From the NCBI RefSeq assembly GCF_900240215.1, contig NZ_LT964679.1, forward strand, positions 2,645,322 through 2,709,321: 64,000 bases of DNA, written 5' to 3'. This stretch comes from Raoultibacter timonensis (lineage in GTDB: Bacteria; Actinomycetota; Coriobacteriia; Coriobacteriales; Eggerthellaceae). Position numbers and translations under genes: made by a program. Below are positions 1-8,388 of this stretch, one piece after another; the stretch's first letter is position 1; every line of letters begins with the position of its first letter. Below the pieces are notes generated by a model. The model was given only the letters and a program-made list of their open reading frames with translations. It searched no databases and was not told where the DNA came from.

Positions 1-2032
1 CGCCGAAGCCGCCGCCCCCGCCGCCCGAGAACCCGCCGCCGAAACCGCCGCCGCTGCTGAAGCTTCCTTCCGCAGCCGACATGGCCGCTTGCGCCGTGCT
101 CACCGTATTGGCGATCGAGGTTTGGAACAGATCGCTTGCCGCCGGCATCGCGGTGCCATGCACGCCGTACGAGGTGCTGTACCAGAACCACCACGGTACA
201 TACCCGCTCGAATACATCATGCCGTCGTCCTGGAACAGCTCCGGCACTTTGAGCTCGAGCGCCTTGATGACCTCGCGTGCAATACCGAAAATGAAAGCAT
301 AGACCATGAACTCGCCCCACACCTTCACGTCGGTAGGCGGACGCTCGTCGAGCGACGAGAAGTCCTTGAGCCAGTTACGCAGCGCTTTGCACTTCGCATC
401 GAGCGTGCTCCCCTCCTGGCTTCTTCGGGGCATGTAGTTCGCGATCACCAGCAGCGCAATCACCGCTGGCACCACGAAGACGAGGGGGATGAAGTTCTGC
501 ATCAGCACAGCCAAGCCCACGCCGATCACGCCGAACGCGATCGCAATGCCGAGGATGAGCCACTGGTAGCGCTCTCCCTTCGCTTCGAAGAAATCGCGCT
601 TGTTCACGGCGGCCGTCACGATGCCCTGCCACGTGGTAAGGGCGTCGACGAACTCTTCGGGGTTATCTTTACCGTACTGCTGGATGGTGCCGAACCACAG
701 CGAGTCGGAACCGCGGGCAACCTTGTTGAACAGGATGTCCATAGCCGCAAGGTCGATCGGATCGGTCAGCGCGTCGGCAACGGCCGGCACCCGCGTGAGA
801 TAGTAATCATCGACGGTCTTCGTACGACCGAACGAAGCCGGCTGCTCGTAGCTGCCCTTGTTGATCTGAATCGCACCCTTATGGGAAAGGTGCATGAGCG
901 TTGCCGTGAGATCGTCGTTGTTCTCGCGGTTCCACCGCCACAGCCTGGCCATTACAACCGGATGGTCTTGCGGCGACGGAACATCGCGCCAGTACTCTTC
1001 CGTAAACGCAGGCTTATGCTCGCGACCGTACTTGAAGTATGCGCGCAGTGCCCATGCGATAAGCAGCACTGCGATGATGCCGAAACCGATAACGAAAGCG
1101 AGCGAGAGAATCCTGTTGCGGTTCGCGTCATCGGACCAGGTTTGCTCCTCCTTCAAAATGGTATCGAGATGGTTCTGCTCCCTGTGGGCAAGCGCAGCTT
1201 CGCCCTTGAGGTTCGTAAGCCATTCGACGGGAAACGCAACGCGCGCTTCGGCGTACTGACCGGAATTGACCTTGGGCGTCGTATACACGACCGAACCGTC
1301 GGCGTTGATCGTAAGCGATCCGTCAAGCGGACCGTGGCCCCATGCTCGCACGTTTTCACCCGCTACGACCGCGGTGTCTTGGGGTACCGGCAGAGAAAGC
1401 GTCATCGTAACGTTCTCGGAGGCAACTTCCCACTGGTCTCCGATGTACATCCAGTTCAAATCGGCGATGTCCTTATAGGCGACCACCCCGTTTTCGATGG
1501 CGTAATCGAGTGTGATGATCATCTTCTCGTCCGACGCATGGAAAAACACGTAGACGGAATCCTTCGGCGAATCGACCGAGTACGCATCGGTACCAGGACC
1601 GCCCGCTTCACGCCATTCGAGGTTGAACGATGTCTCGCTCAGCTGCACGGTTTCGCCCGTCGGCATACCGTCTTCCCCCACCTTGGTGAGGCTCACGCCG
1701 TTGACCTTGAGGCTGCCGTTATCGGGAATGCTATCGAACGTCCACCATACCGCAGTAAAATCACCGTCGAAATCGAACGTCCGTTGCTCGACGACCTCCA
1801 GCGACCCATCGGTGGTTGCATCGGCGGTTATGTCGACCTTCGGACAGGTGTAGCTTTTCGCCTCAGCCTGAGCAGGCGTTGCCGCCAGCATGGCAAGCGT
1901 CAGACACGCCATGGAGAAAACGAGCAGCGCTGCCTTCTTCAGGCCGAAATGGCGACCATCGCGGACCGCAATCGAGTCGATAGCTGCCCTGATATCGTTC
2001 GATCCCAATTGCGAACGGCTCGTGTTTTGCAC
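1..2032 (-). CDS. DUF2207 family membrane protein (C-terminus cut by window edge)
   Basis: The reverse strand is open from position 2032 to the window edge, so the C-terminus is missing. The protein has an N-terminal signal or anchor segment (after about residue 30), an extracellular beta-rich domain, a membrane segment near residue 260, a cytoplasmic region, two more membrane segments, and ends in a Ser/Gly-rich tail typical of DUF2207 proteins. A GTG at 2032 lies six bases after a perfect AGGAGG; the in-frame ATG at 2038 abuts that AGGAGG with no spacing, so GTG is the better start. Function is not known for the family. DUF2207 genes are often next to lemA, and a lemA lies 4 kb away at 6078-6632 on the same strand. 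Confidence 0.85.
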   Translation of the reverse strand, partial: MQNTSRSQLGSNDIRAAIDSIAVRDGRHFGLKKAALLVFSMACLTLAMLAATPAQAEAKSYTCPKVDITADATTDGSLEVVEQRTFDFDGDFTAVWWTFDSIPDNGSLKVNGVSLTKVGEDGMPTGETVQLSETSFNLEWREAGGPGTDAYSVDSPKDSVYVFFHASDEKMIITLDYAIENGVVAYKDIADLNWMYIGDQWEVASENVTMTLSLPVPQDTAVVAGENVRAWGHGPLDGSLTINADGSVVYTTPKVNSGQYAEARVAFPVEWLTNLKGEAALAHREQNHLDTILKEEQTWSDDANRNRILSLAFVIGFGIIAVLLIAWALRAYFKYGREHKPAFTEEYWRDVPSPQDHPVVMARLWRWNRENNDDLTATLMHLSHKGAIQINKGSYEQPASFGRTKTVDDYYLTRVPAVADALTDPIDLAAMDILFNKVARGSDSLWFGTIQQYGKDNPEEFVDALTTWQGIVTAAVNKRDFFEAKGERYQWLILGIAIAFGVIGVGLAVLMQNFIPLVFVVPAVIALLVIANYMPRRSQEGSTLDAKCKALRNWLKDFSSLDERPPTDVKVWGEFMVYAFIFGIAREVIKALELKVPELFQDDGMMYSSGYVPWWFWYSTSYGVHGTAMPAASDLFQTSIANTVSTAQAAMSAAEGSFSSGGGFGGGFSGGGGGGFG

Positions 2033-2095
2033 GTTCATCCTCCTTGCAAGATGAGGGTGGTCACGGTATCATTGCAAACCGCACCTGTATTTCGC

Positions 2096-2186
2096 GGAGA
2101 GCTGACCGAGAGGCCGAAGGTGCTCGCCTGCTAAGCGAGTACACGCCACAAGCGTGTCCGGGGTTCGAATCCCCGGCTCTCCGCCA
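2096..2186 (+). tRNA. tRNA-Ser (GCT anticodon)
   Basis: The acceptor stem GGAGAGC pairs with GCTCTCC. The anticodon loop CTGCTAA gives anticodon GCT, a long variable arm typical of class II tRNA follows, and the T loop is GTTCGAATC. CCA is encoded. It lies on the strand opposite to the DUF2207 gene and starts about 60 bases upstream of that gene's start. Confidence 0.97.
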
Positions 2187-2200
2187 CTTACACCAGCAAA

Positions 2201-2235
2201 CGGCACCTGCATGCATCATGCGGGTGCCGTTTTTC
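2201..2235 (+). terminator. Intrinsic terminator of tRNA-Ser(GCT)
   Basis: CGGCACC and GGTGCCG pair (extended by GC-rich ends), followed by TTTTT. It lies 15 bases after the tRNA. Confidence 0.85.
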
Positions 2236-2307
2236 TGTTACGGCTCTTGTGCATTGTACACTAGCAATAGGTGGCAGCCGCACGATATGCCGCGAGCGAT
2301 ATAAACC

Positions 2308-2392
2308 TGTAGCATTATTTTGCTACAACATTTGCGCGCGGATTCACGTGATCCGCGGTATTCTTGCTATATGTTATCGTTTTTCTTATATT
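2308..2392 (+). promoter_or_regulatory. Promoter with two inverted repeats upstream of GGDEF gene
   Basis: A sigma70-type pair is visible: TTGCTA at 2364-2369, a 17-base spacer, and TATATT at 2387-2392, placing the start site near 2399. Upstream lie two perfect 7-base inverted repeats: TGTAGCA/TGCTACA at 2308-2327 and CGCGGAT/ATCCGCG at 2337-2357, the latter centred on CACGTG. Their position just upstream of the -35 suits activator or repressor sites; no family is assigned. Confidence 0.6.
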
Positions 2393-2429
2393 ATAGCCTT
2401 ACATAACAATATCGTGACGGGCGGGTGCA

Positions 2430-3602
2430 ATGCCGCAATTCGGCAGCCATAGAAGCAGGGTTGATTTCCAGGTGTCGATCATCGTAGCGGCGCTCGTTAC
2501 CCTTTCGTTCATCTGCGTGTTCTCCTTCACCTACTCGGTTACCTACAACAACATGATCGACACGCTGAAAGCGCGGACCGACAGCATCTATTCCTTTATC
2601 GAAGGCAAGATCGACAAGTCGACGTTCAAATCGATCAACTCGGCAGGCGACGCGTCGTCGGATCAGTACCTCGAAACCAAGCAACAGCTCGAGACGGTTC
2701 GGGAATCAACGGGAGTCCGCTACCTCTACACCGCGAAACAAGCCGATGACGGCAGCCTCATCTACGTTGTCGACGGGCTGCCGAGCGACAGCGACGATTT
2801 CCGCCACCCAGGCGACGAGATCGAAGGTGAAATCGTGTCCGAGCTCGAACGGGCGCTCGCGGACGAGCGGGTTTATCCGACCGACATCAAAGATACGGGT
2901 TGGGGCTACGTCTTCGTTTCCTACTACCCCATCCATGAGAACGGCCAGGTTATCGGTGCAATCGGGATCGAGTTCGATGCCGATGCGCAATACCGTGCTT
3001 TTCAAATGGTACGAATCGGCACACCGCTCATCGGCATCGTCTTCGGCTTGGCCGCCATCGTTATCGCACGCTTCCTCTTCCGCCGGATATCGAACCCGGC
3101 CTTCAAGGATCTTGCGAATACCGATTACCTTACTTCGTTCAAGAACCGCAACGCGTTCGACCTCGATCTCTCCAACTGGGAGGACGGCGCAGAAGCGCTC
3201 CAAGGTGTTTTCGTCGTGGATCTCGATCGCCTGAAAAACGTCAACGACGACTACGGCCACTCGTTCGGAGACGAGTACATTTGCGCAGCCGCCGACGCCC
3301 TCGGGCAGACGTTCGGCCCCGAAGACATCGTCTACCGCATCGGAGGCGACGAGTTCGCCATCCTCTGTTCGACCCTCGACGACGACAGGGCGAGCAGCGT
3401 TATCGCCTCGCTGCAAAGCGCCGCTTCATCTATGCAGCTCGGCCATGGAGCACGCCTTTCGCTCTCGGTCGGCTACGCTATCCGCCGCGACGGCGAAACG
3501 ATCAGCGACGTTGTGAGGCGCGCCGATATATCGATGTACGAGATGAAGCGCGAGCATCACGAACGGTGCGCCCGAGCTCCCCGGCAAACGGGAATCGACT
3601 AG
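2430..3602 (+). CDS. Membrane diguanylate cyclase (GGDEF domain) with extracytoplasmic sensor
   Basis: A 390-residue protein. A membrane segment at about residues 14-37 is followed by an extracytoplasmic sensor region (about 40-190), a second membrane segment at about 193-213, and a C-terminal GGDEF domain. The signature Gly-Gly-Asp-Glu-Phe is intact within YRIGGDEFAIL, so cyclic-di-GMP synthesis from two GTP is expected. The usual RxxD inhibitory site five residues before the signature is not present, so product inhibition may be absent. It converges on the hybrid kinase gene. The ribosome site is weak, but this ATG directly precedes the membrane helix. The inducing ligand is unknown. Confidence 0.9.
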   Translation: MPQFGSHRSRVDFQVSIIVAALVTLSFICVFSFTYSVTYNNMIDTLKARTDSIYSFIEGKIDKSTFKSINSAGDASSDQYLETKQQLETVRESTGVRYLYTAKQADDGSLIYVVDGLPSDSDDFRHPGDEIEGEIVSELERALADERVYPTDIKDTGWGYVFVSYYPIHENGQVIGAIGIEFDADAQYRAFQMVRIGTPLIGIVFGLAAIVIARFLFRRISNPAFKDLANTDYLTSFKNRNAFDLDLSNWEDGAEALQGVFVVDLDRLKNVNDDYGHSFGDEYICAAADALGQTFGPEDIVYRIGGDEFAILCSTLDDDRASSVIASLQSAASSMQLGHGARLSLSVGYAIRRDGETISDVVRRADISMYEMKREHHERCARAPRQTGID

Positions 3603-3614
3603 CATCCCGCACGC

Positions 3615-3661
3615 GGCGCAACCGCCCGTCAGTCCGGCATGGCGCAGCCGCCCATCAGTCC
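3615..3661. repeat. Imperfect tandem repeat between convergent genes
   Basis: Two 21-base copies, at 3615-3635 and 3641-3661, differ at two positions and have a 26-base period. The second copy overlaps the stop codon of the hybrid kinase gene, so it looks like a small tandem duplication of that gene's 3' end. Confidence 0.6.
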
Positions 3662-5937
3662 TGCAGCAGATACTTTCGAAGGATTCGGTTGAGCTCGGCA
3701 AAATCGATCGGCTTGGTTGCGTACCCGTCCATGCCCGCCTCTTTCGCACGGTGCCGGTCTTCGGTAAACGCATTCGCCGACATAGCTACGATGGGAGGCC
3801 TGACCCGCCCGCTCTTAAGAGCCTCGGCGCATATGATGCGCGATGCTTCGAGTCCGTCCATCTTCGGCATCTGCACGTCCATGAAGATAAGCTGGTAGTG
3901 CCCCTCGGGCGCATTGCGCACTTTTTCGACGGCTTCCCGTCCGTCCCACGCGCATTCGACAATGGCGCCGGTCTGTTCGATAACCTCTTGCGCAATCTCC
4001 ATGTTGAGCTCGTTATCCTCAACCAAGAGCACGCGCTTCCCCGAGCAGTCGAGCGTCTGCTCGCGCTCCGCAACCCGATTTGCGCCGTCCGTATCGCCGC
4101 ATACGCTTTTCATCGCGTAGTAGAGCTTCGAGCGAAACAGCGGCTTGGAGAGAAACGCCGTCACGCCGGCCTCAAGCGCTTCCTCCTCGATCTCGGACCA
4201 GTCGTACGCGCTCAGAAGCACGATCGGCGTCTTGTCGCCAATCTCCCGGCGAATGCAACGGATGGTCTCCAAACCGTCCATGCCGGGCATCACCCAGTCA
4301 ACGATGATGGTGTGGTAATCGCGACCCATGCGATGGGCGCCCACGACCAGCTGCACGGCATCTTCGCCCGACTGGGTGCAATCCCCCGCAATTCCGATGC
4401 TTGCAAGCATCTCCACGGTGTTCTCGCAGATATCGGGATCGTCGTCGACAAGGAGCACCTTGGCGTCGGCCAAATCGATCAGATCGAACTCCTCCTCGAT
4501 ATCGACGACATCGAGCGGCACTTCGACGATGAAGCGAGATCCTGCGCCCAGCTCGCTTTCGACTGAAATCGTGCCTCCCATCATGTCGACGATGCTCTTC
4601 GTGATGGACATCCCGAGCCCGGTTCCCTCGACTTTGCTCGTCGTCGAGTTCCTCTCGCGCTCGAAAGGATCGAATATCCTGCTCGCGAACTCCTGCGTCA
4701 TGCCGATTCCGTCATCTTCCACGACGAACCTGATCATACGGCGATTTATGGCTTCGACAGGAAGCTCGGCAACCACGACGCGAACGTTTCCGCCTGCGGG
4801 GGTGTATTTGATCGCGTTTCCCACAAGGTTGAGCAGTATCTGGTTGATGCGCATGGCATCCCCCACCATCGTTTCACGATCGACGTTGCCCACAACCACA
4901 TCAAGGCCGAGCTGTTTGGCTTTAGCCTGCGGCTGAATGATGGTAACGATGCCGTTGATGAGCTCGGGAAACGAAAACGCCTCGTTGTTGAGGGCTATAC
5001 GGCCGTTTTCGATCATGCTCATGTCGAGCACATCGTTGATGAGCCCGAGCAAATGCTTCGAAGATACGGTGATCTTGCCCAGGCACTCCCGCACCCTGTC
5101 GGTCTCATCGAGATGGGTGCCCGCAATCGCTGTAAGCCCGATGATCGCGTTGAGCGGGGTACGGATATCGTGCGACATGTTGGAAAGGAACTGCGACTTG
5201 GCCGCATTCGCATCCTGCGCCGCCTTTAAAGCGTCTTCCAGGTTACGCTGCAGCTTTTCGCGCTGCCTGCGTTTCTTTCCCAAGAGCACCAGATAGAATA
5301 CCAGCGCCCCCAGTACCGCTGCCATGAGGATGGAAGCGGATACGATGGTTCTGAAAATAACCTGATCGGCAACCTCGTACAGCGTATCGAACGATGCCGA
5401 GGCATCGTCGAGGATGGCCGTGTTGCGCTCGAAAAGAGCAGTAAGCAGCGGCGAAACGGTCTCTTCGACGTACGCATCGATATCCTCGTCGGGAACATCG
5501 GCGTCCCGGCACATTTCGAGCAGTTCGTTTTGCGCGTCAACCAGTTTGCGATAGCCGGACTGCAGCTCTTCCATATCGCCGTTTTGGAACAGCGCCCGAT
5601 CGGCTATGAACTGGATCTTTTCCGAAATGCGCTCGTCAATCTCGGCATACGAGCGCTCAACCCCCTCGACGGCTTGGTCGGTCCTCACATACGCCAAACG
5701 CTCCGAAAGCGTTTGGAGCTGGCCGAGCGCCGTCTCAACCTGACCGGCGGCTACCGAAACGGGATAGGGGTGTTCTTTGATGAGAACGATTTGCTTGCCG
5801 ATTTCGCTCATGTTGAACAGGGTCGTTCCGTAAAAACCGACAAGAAGGAGAACGACGAGAACAGCGGTGATGGCGGAAAGCGTTCTGGAGATTTCCCAAC
5901 GCTCATCCGTAGTTCGAGAGTTAGTGGAAGGTTCCAT
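3655..5937 (-). CDS. Hybrid sensor histidine kinase with two receiver domains
   Basis: A 760-residue kinase. Membrane segments at about 23-43 and 194-219 enclose a helical extracytoplasmic sensor region. HisKA follows with the phosphoacceptor in MSHDIRTPLN (His256), then a HATPase domain with the N box (NLVGNAIKYT), the G1 motif (DDGIGM) and the G2 motif (GTGLGMS). Two receiver domains come next, each with a phosphoacceptor Asp (VDWVMPGMDG and MDVQMPKMDG). No DNA-binding or Hpt domain is present, so it must signal to another protein. No clear ribosome site precedes the ATG. It is an orphan kinase; the neighbouring GGDEF protein has no receiver domain. Confidence 0.93.
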   Translation of the reverse strand: MEPSTNSRTTDERWEISRTLSAITAVLVVLLLVGFYGTTLFNMSEIGKQIVLIKEHPYPVSVAAGQVETALGQLQTLSERLAYVRTDQAVEGVERSYAEIDERISEKIQFIADRALFQNGDMEELQSGYRKLVDAQNELLEMCRDADVPDEDIDAYVEETVSPLLTALFERNTAILDDASASFDTLYEVADQVIFRTIVSASILMAAVLGALVFYLVLLGKKRRQREKLQRNLEDALKAAQDANAAKSQFLSNMSHDIRTPLNAIIGLTAIAGTHLDETDRVRECLGKITVSSKHLLGLINDVLDMSMIENGRIALNNEAFSFPELINGIVTIIQPQAKAKQLGLDVVVGNVDRETMVGDAMRINQILLNLVGNAIKYTPAGGNVRVVVAELPVEAINRRMIRFVVEDDGIGMTQEFASRIFDPFERERNSTTSKVEGTGLGMSITKSIVDMMGGTISVESELGAGSRFIVEVPLDVVDIEEEFDLIDLADAKVLLVDDDPDICENTVEMLASIGIAGDCTQSGEDAVQLVVGAHRMGRDYHTIIVDWVMPGMDGLETIRCIRREIGDKTPIVLLSAYDWSEIEEEALEAGVTAFLSKPLFRSKLYYAMKSVCGDTDGANRVAEREQTLDCSGKRVLLVEDNELNMEIAQEVIEQTGAIVECAWDGREAVEKVRNAPEGHYQLIFMDVQMPKMDGLEASRIICAEALKSGRVRPPIVAMSANAFTEDRHRAKEAGMDGYATKPIDFAELNRILRKYLLQD

Positions 5938-5944
5938 ATAATAA

Positions 5945-6056
5945 GACTGCTTTCATCTCTGACCTTTCTGAATATGATACCGCTAAGATCGTGTTATCAG
6001 GCGAACGAATTCTATCCGTTACCTGCAGCGGATCAGGTCAATCGATGAAAGCAGTC
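5945..6056. repeat. 13-base inverted repeat around the kinase/lemA intergenic gap
   Basis: GACTGCTTTCATC at 5945-5957 recurs as its exact reverse complement at 6044-6056, 86 bases apart. The pair spans almost the whole gap between the hybrid kinase start and the lemA stop. The long spacing makes a hairpin terminator unlikely; a regulatory pair or recombination scar is possible. Confidence 0.45.
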
Positions 6057-6077
6057 CGAATCGGAACGCTTCTTTAC

Positions 6078-6632
6078 TTAAAACTGCACCTTCGGCGCGG
6101 TCTCGGCACCAGCGACCGCATCGAAGCTGTCGCGAGCCTTGAAGCCCATCATGCCGGCGAAGAGCACCGCCGGGAACGTCTGGATGGCGGTGTTGAACTT
6201 CATGACCGTATCGTTGTAGCTCTGGCGCATGTACGAGATCTTATCCTCGGTATTCGAGAGTTCGCTTTGCAGTTGCTGGAAGTTAACGTTGGCCTTAAGG
6301 TCGGGGTATGCCTCAGCGACGGCGAACAGGCTCTTGAGTGCTCCCGTGAGCATATTGTCTGCCTGCATCTTGCCTTCGCGGCTCGTTGCGCCCATAACCG
6401 CGCTGCGGGCAGCCGTGACCTGCTCGAGCGTTCCCTGCTCGTGCGACGCGTAGCCCTTGACCGTTTCGACCAAATTGGGAATGAGGTCGAGGCGGCGCTG
6501 CAGCTGAACGTCGATCTGCGCCCACGCGTTATCGACCATGTTGCGCAGCTTCACGAGGTTGTTGTACAGGGAGATAATCGCAATCACGAGGATGACGACG
6601 ATCACCAATACGACAATCAATGCAATTTCCAT
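6078..6632 (-). CDS. lemA: LemA family protein
   Basis: A 184-residue protein of normal LemA length. One N-terminal membrane helix (residues 2-24) with a very short outside end is followed by a helical coiled domain carrying the family signatures: VDNAWAQIDVQLQRRLDLIPNLVETVKGYA and a conserved C-terminal AIQTFPAVLFAGMMGF-type segment. A ribosome site GGAG lies just before the ATG. The role of LemA is not established; it is often encoded with TPM/DUF2207 membrane proteins, and a DUF2207 gene lies at the left edge. The intervening kinase, GGDEF and tRNA genes break the usual adjacency. Confidence 0.93.
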   Translation of the reverse strand: MEIALIVVLVIVVILVIAIISLYNNLVKLRNMVDNAWAQIDVQLQRRLDLIPNLVETVKGYASHEQGTLEQVTAARSAVMGATSREGKMQADNMLTGALKSLFAVAEAYPDLKANVNFQQLQSELSNTEDKISYMRQSYNDTVMKFNTAIQTFPAVLFAGMMGFKARDSFDAVAGAETAPKVQF

Positions 6633-6754
6633 GGTTCTCCTTACTGGTTGGTGGGCCTATTCTACCACGCATGCTCACGCGCTCTCTCATGCGCGGGCTC
6701 GGGAACCCTCTCCCAAGAGAAATCGTCAACGCATCGTAACCTTGCATGCCGCAT

Positions 6755-6799
6755 AAAACAAAAAGAGGCGCGCAGCCGGTCGAAAGACCGATGCGCGCC
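6755..6799 (-). terminator. Intrinsic terminator of rubredoxin/ferredoxin operon
   Basis: Read on the minus strand, GGCGCGCA/TGCGCGCC arms (6792-6799 with 6767-6774) enclose an inner CGGTC/GACCG stem, followed by TCTTTTTGTTTT. It lies 115 bases beyond the ferredoxin stop codon. Confidence 0.85.
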
Positions 6800-6913
6800 C
6801 GAGCAAACGCCGCAACGCCGGCGCAATCCCAACAAGCGGCTCAAAGCCGACGTCGACGCGGAGCCCGGCGGCGGTATCGGCGAGGCAAAAGGCAAGGGGA
6901 AGCGGCAGCGAAC

Positions 6914-7414
6914 CTACAGCGAGTCCAGCAGCTCCCGAACGGCCTCTTGCGGAAATTCTCCGTCGCTCCGCTCCTCGTCGAGCATGAAGCGAAGCAGTTC
7001 GCGCGCTTCGCTGCTCTGCGGGATCATGTAGCGCGATTCGCGGTAGAGGTCTTCTGCCGAAATGCGCGCCGACATCGCAATCGCTTTGGCAAGCGTGCGA
7101 AGTTCTGCGCTTTCGGCCGATTCGGTCAAAGAGGTTGCCGCCGCCTCAAGTTCCGTCTTGCTTTTCGCAAGCGCCATGAGCTTCTCGACTACCGCATCGG
7201 TTTTTGGCTGCGGTTCGGGATAGCTCCGATACATAAGCGAGAGGGCGCCCGACGGACACGCATCGACGCACAAACGGCAGCCGCTTATACATTTCGTTGC
7301 ATCCACCTGGCCGTTTTCCGTATCGGTCGCGCCCGTGGGGCACACGAACAGGCACAGGCAATCCTTCGTGCAAAGAGCGATGTTGCGCGAAGCGTAGGTT
7401 TCGGGTGCGTACAT
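6914..7414 (-). CDS. Dicluster 4Fe-4S ferredoxin-like protein
   Basis: A 166-residue protein. The N-terminal half has two ferredoxin cysteine clusters, with the first spaced Cys-x3-Cys-x-Cys-x3-Cys-Pro and the second Cys-x3-Cys-x2-Cys-x3-Cys-Pro, so both deviate from the standard CxxCxxCxxxCP. The C-terminal half is helical and without known motifs. The ATG at 7414 is two bases after the upstream gene's stop and has a GGGGG ribosome site. As last gene of an operon with a rubredoxin-domain protein and rubredoxin, it is likely an electron carrier in oxygen or peroxide detoxification. Confidence 0.8.
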   Translation of the reverse strand: MYAPETYASRNIALCTKDCLCLFVCPTGATDTENGQVDATKCISGCRLCVDACPSGALSLMYRSYPEPQPKTDAVVEKLMALAKSKTELEAAATSLTESAESAELRTLAKAIAMSARISAEDLYRESRYMIPQSSEARELLRFMLDEERSDGEFPQEAVRELLDSL

Positions 7415-7416
7415 GG

Positions 7417-7875
7417 CTACCCCCTGACTTTCACGATTTTTGATTTGGGCACCTTGCAAATGGGACACACATCGGGCGGATTGTCCCCCACGAAGACGAA
7501 GCCGCAAATCTCGCACACGTACACGTTTGTGCCCTCGATGAGCGCATCGCCTTGACGCTCATAGCGCTTCAGCAGCGAATCGAGCAGCGCCGTCGCCTTC
7601 TGCGACCACGTGAGGGCACGAAGTGCGCCCCGATCGTGATCGGCATGGGCTTGATCGAACGCAGGGCCGAAGCCCGAATCAAGATCGCCTTTGACAACGG
7701 CCTCAATGGTTTTCAAATCGGCGCCGTCGGCACCGTCGGCTTTGCCCGCATGGTAATCGGCAAGTTCGACAAACCGCTTCTGCTGCTCGAACAGCTGTTG
7801 TTTTTCGCACGCTTTGGCAAGATTAGAGCATAGAGCACTCAACTCCCTGCGAGAGAGCTCTTTCATAGCATCCAT
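7417..7875 (-). CDS. Rubrerythrin-related protein with C-terminal rubredoxin domain
   Basis: A 152-residue protein. A helical N-terminal region of about 110 residues precedes a rubredoxin-type iron site: Cys-Glu-Ile-Cys-Gly and Cys-Pro-Ile-Cys in the last 35 residues. The helical part is shorter than in rubrerythrin and I do not see the usual paired ExxH diiron motifs, so peroxidase activity is doubtful. AGGAG lies six bases before the ATG at 7875. It sits between rubredoxin and ferredoxin genes on the same strand. Confidence 0.82.
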   Translation of the reverse strand: MDAMKELSRRELSALCSNLAKACEKQQLFEQQKRFVELADYHAGKADGADGADLKTIEAVVKGDLDSGFGPAFDQAHADHDRGALRALTWSQKATALLDSLLKRYERQGDALIEGTNVYVCEICGFVFVGDNPPDVCPICKVPKSKIVKVRG

Positions 7876-7902
7876 GATGATCTCCTGATGGAAGGGGTTG
7901 GG

Positions 7903-8061
7903 TTATTCTTCCTCGAACATGTCTTTACCGGCACCGCACAAAGGACAGACCCAATCGTCGGGCAGATCTTCCCACTTCGTTCCGGGTTCGATGCCGTTCT
8001 CGGGATCGCCCGCTTCCTCGTCGTACACGTAACCGCAAATAGAGCATACGTACTTCTTCAT
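7903..8061 (-). CDS. Rubredoxin
   Basis: A 52-residue protein with the complete rubredoxin fold signature: [20 protein letters not shown] near the start and [12 protein letters not shown] near the end, giving four Fe ligands. This ATG is chosen because it gives the canonical rubredoxin N-terminus and has GAGAGG just upstream. It is a small one-electron carrier and first gene of the operon, directly downstream of the promoter at 8099-8130. Confidence 0.95.
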   Translation of the reverse strand: MKKYVCSICGYVYDEEAGDPENGIEPGTKWEDLPDDWVCPLCGAGKDMFEEE

Positions 8062-8098
8062 GGGAACCTCTCTCGTCTGACGCTGATCCATTGTTAGC

Positions 8099-8130
8099 AT
8101 TATAGGCTTATTGATACTTTATATCAATAA
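8099..8130 (-). promoter_or_regulatory. Promoter and palindromic operator of the rubredoxin operon
   Basis: On the minus strand a -35 TTGATA (8127-8122), exactly 17 bases, then a perfect -10 TATAAT (8104-8099). A perfect 9-base inverted repeat TTATTGATA/TATCAATAA (8108-8130, 5-base spacer) covers the -35 and most of the spacer, the classic placement of a repressor site. The half-sites do not match the PerR or FNR spacing. Confidence 0.8.
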
Positions 8131-8388
8131 GATAATTTCCTCCGCATGCAAGTGGGCCGCATCGTCGATGCAGGGCCGCGATAGCATCGCACGGCTAGCT
8201 TCGGTAGGCGACCGCGATGCGCTGCACCGCTTGCCGCAAGCGTATAGGTCGAGCATGGGCGCCCCGTCGCCTCGATGCGGTTCGGCAAAACGCGCTGCAT
8301 CGTTTTCTGTAGTTGTTCGGTTCATTCGCCCGAAGAGAAAAGCGCATGCTAGCATGATGCGCCAAGCTAACGAAAGGAACTCAAACGC

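Noticed and set aside
89-2134. A 681-codon open frame on the plus strand
   Set aside because: Its translation is Arg/His-rich and shows no domains. The opposite strand encodes a coherent DUF2207 protein that merely runs off the window edge.
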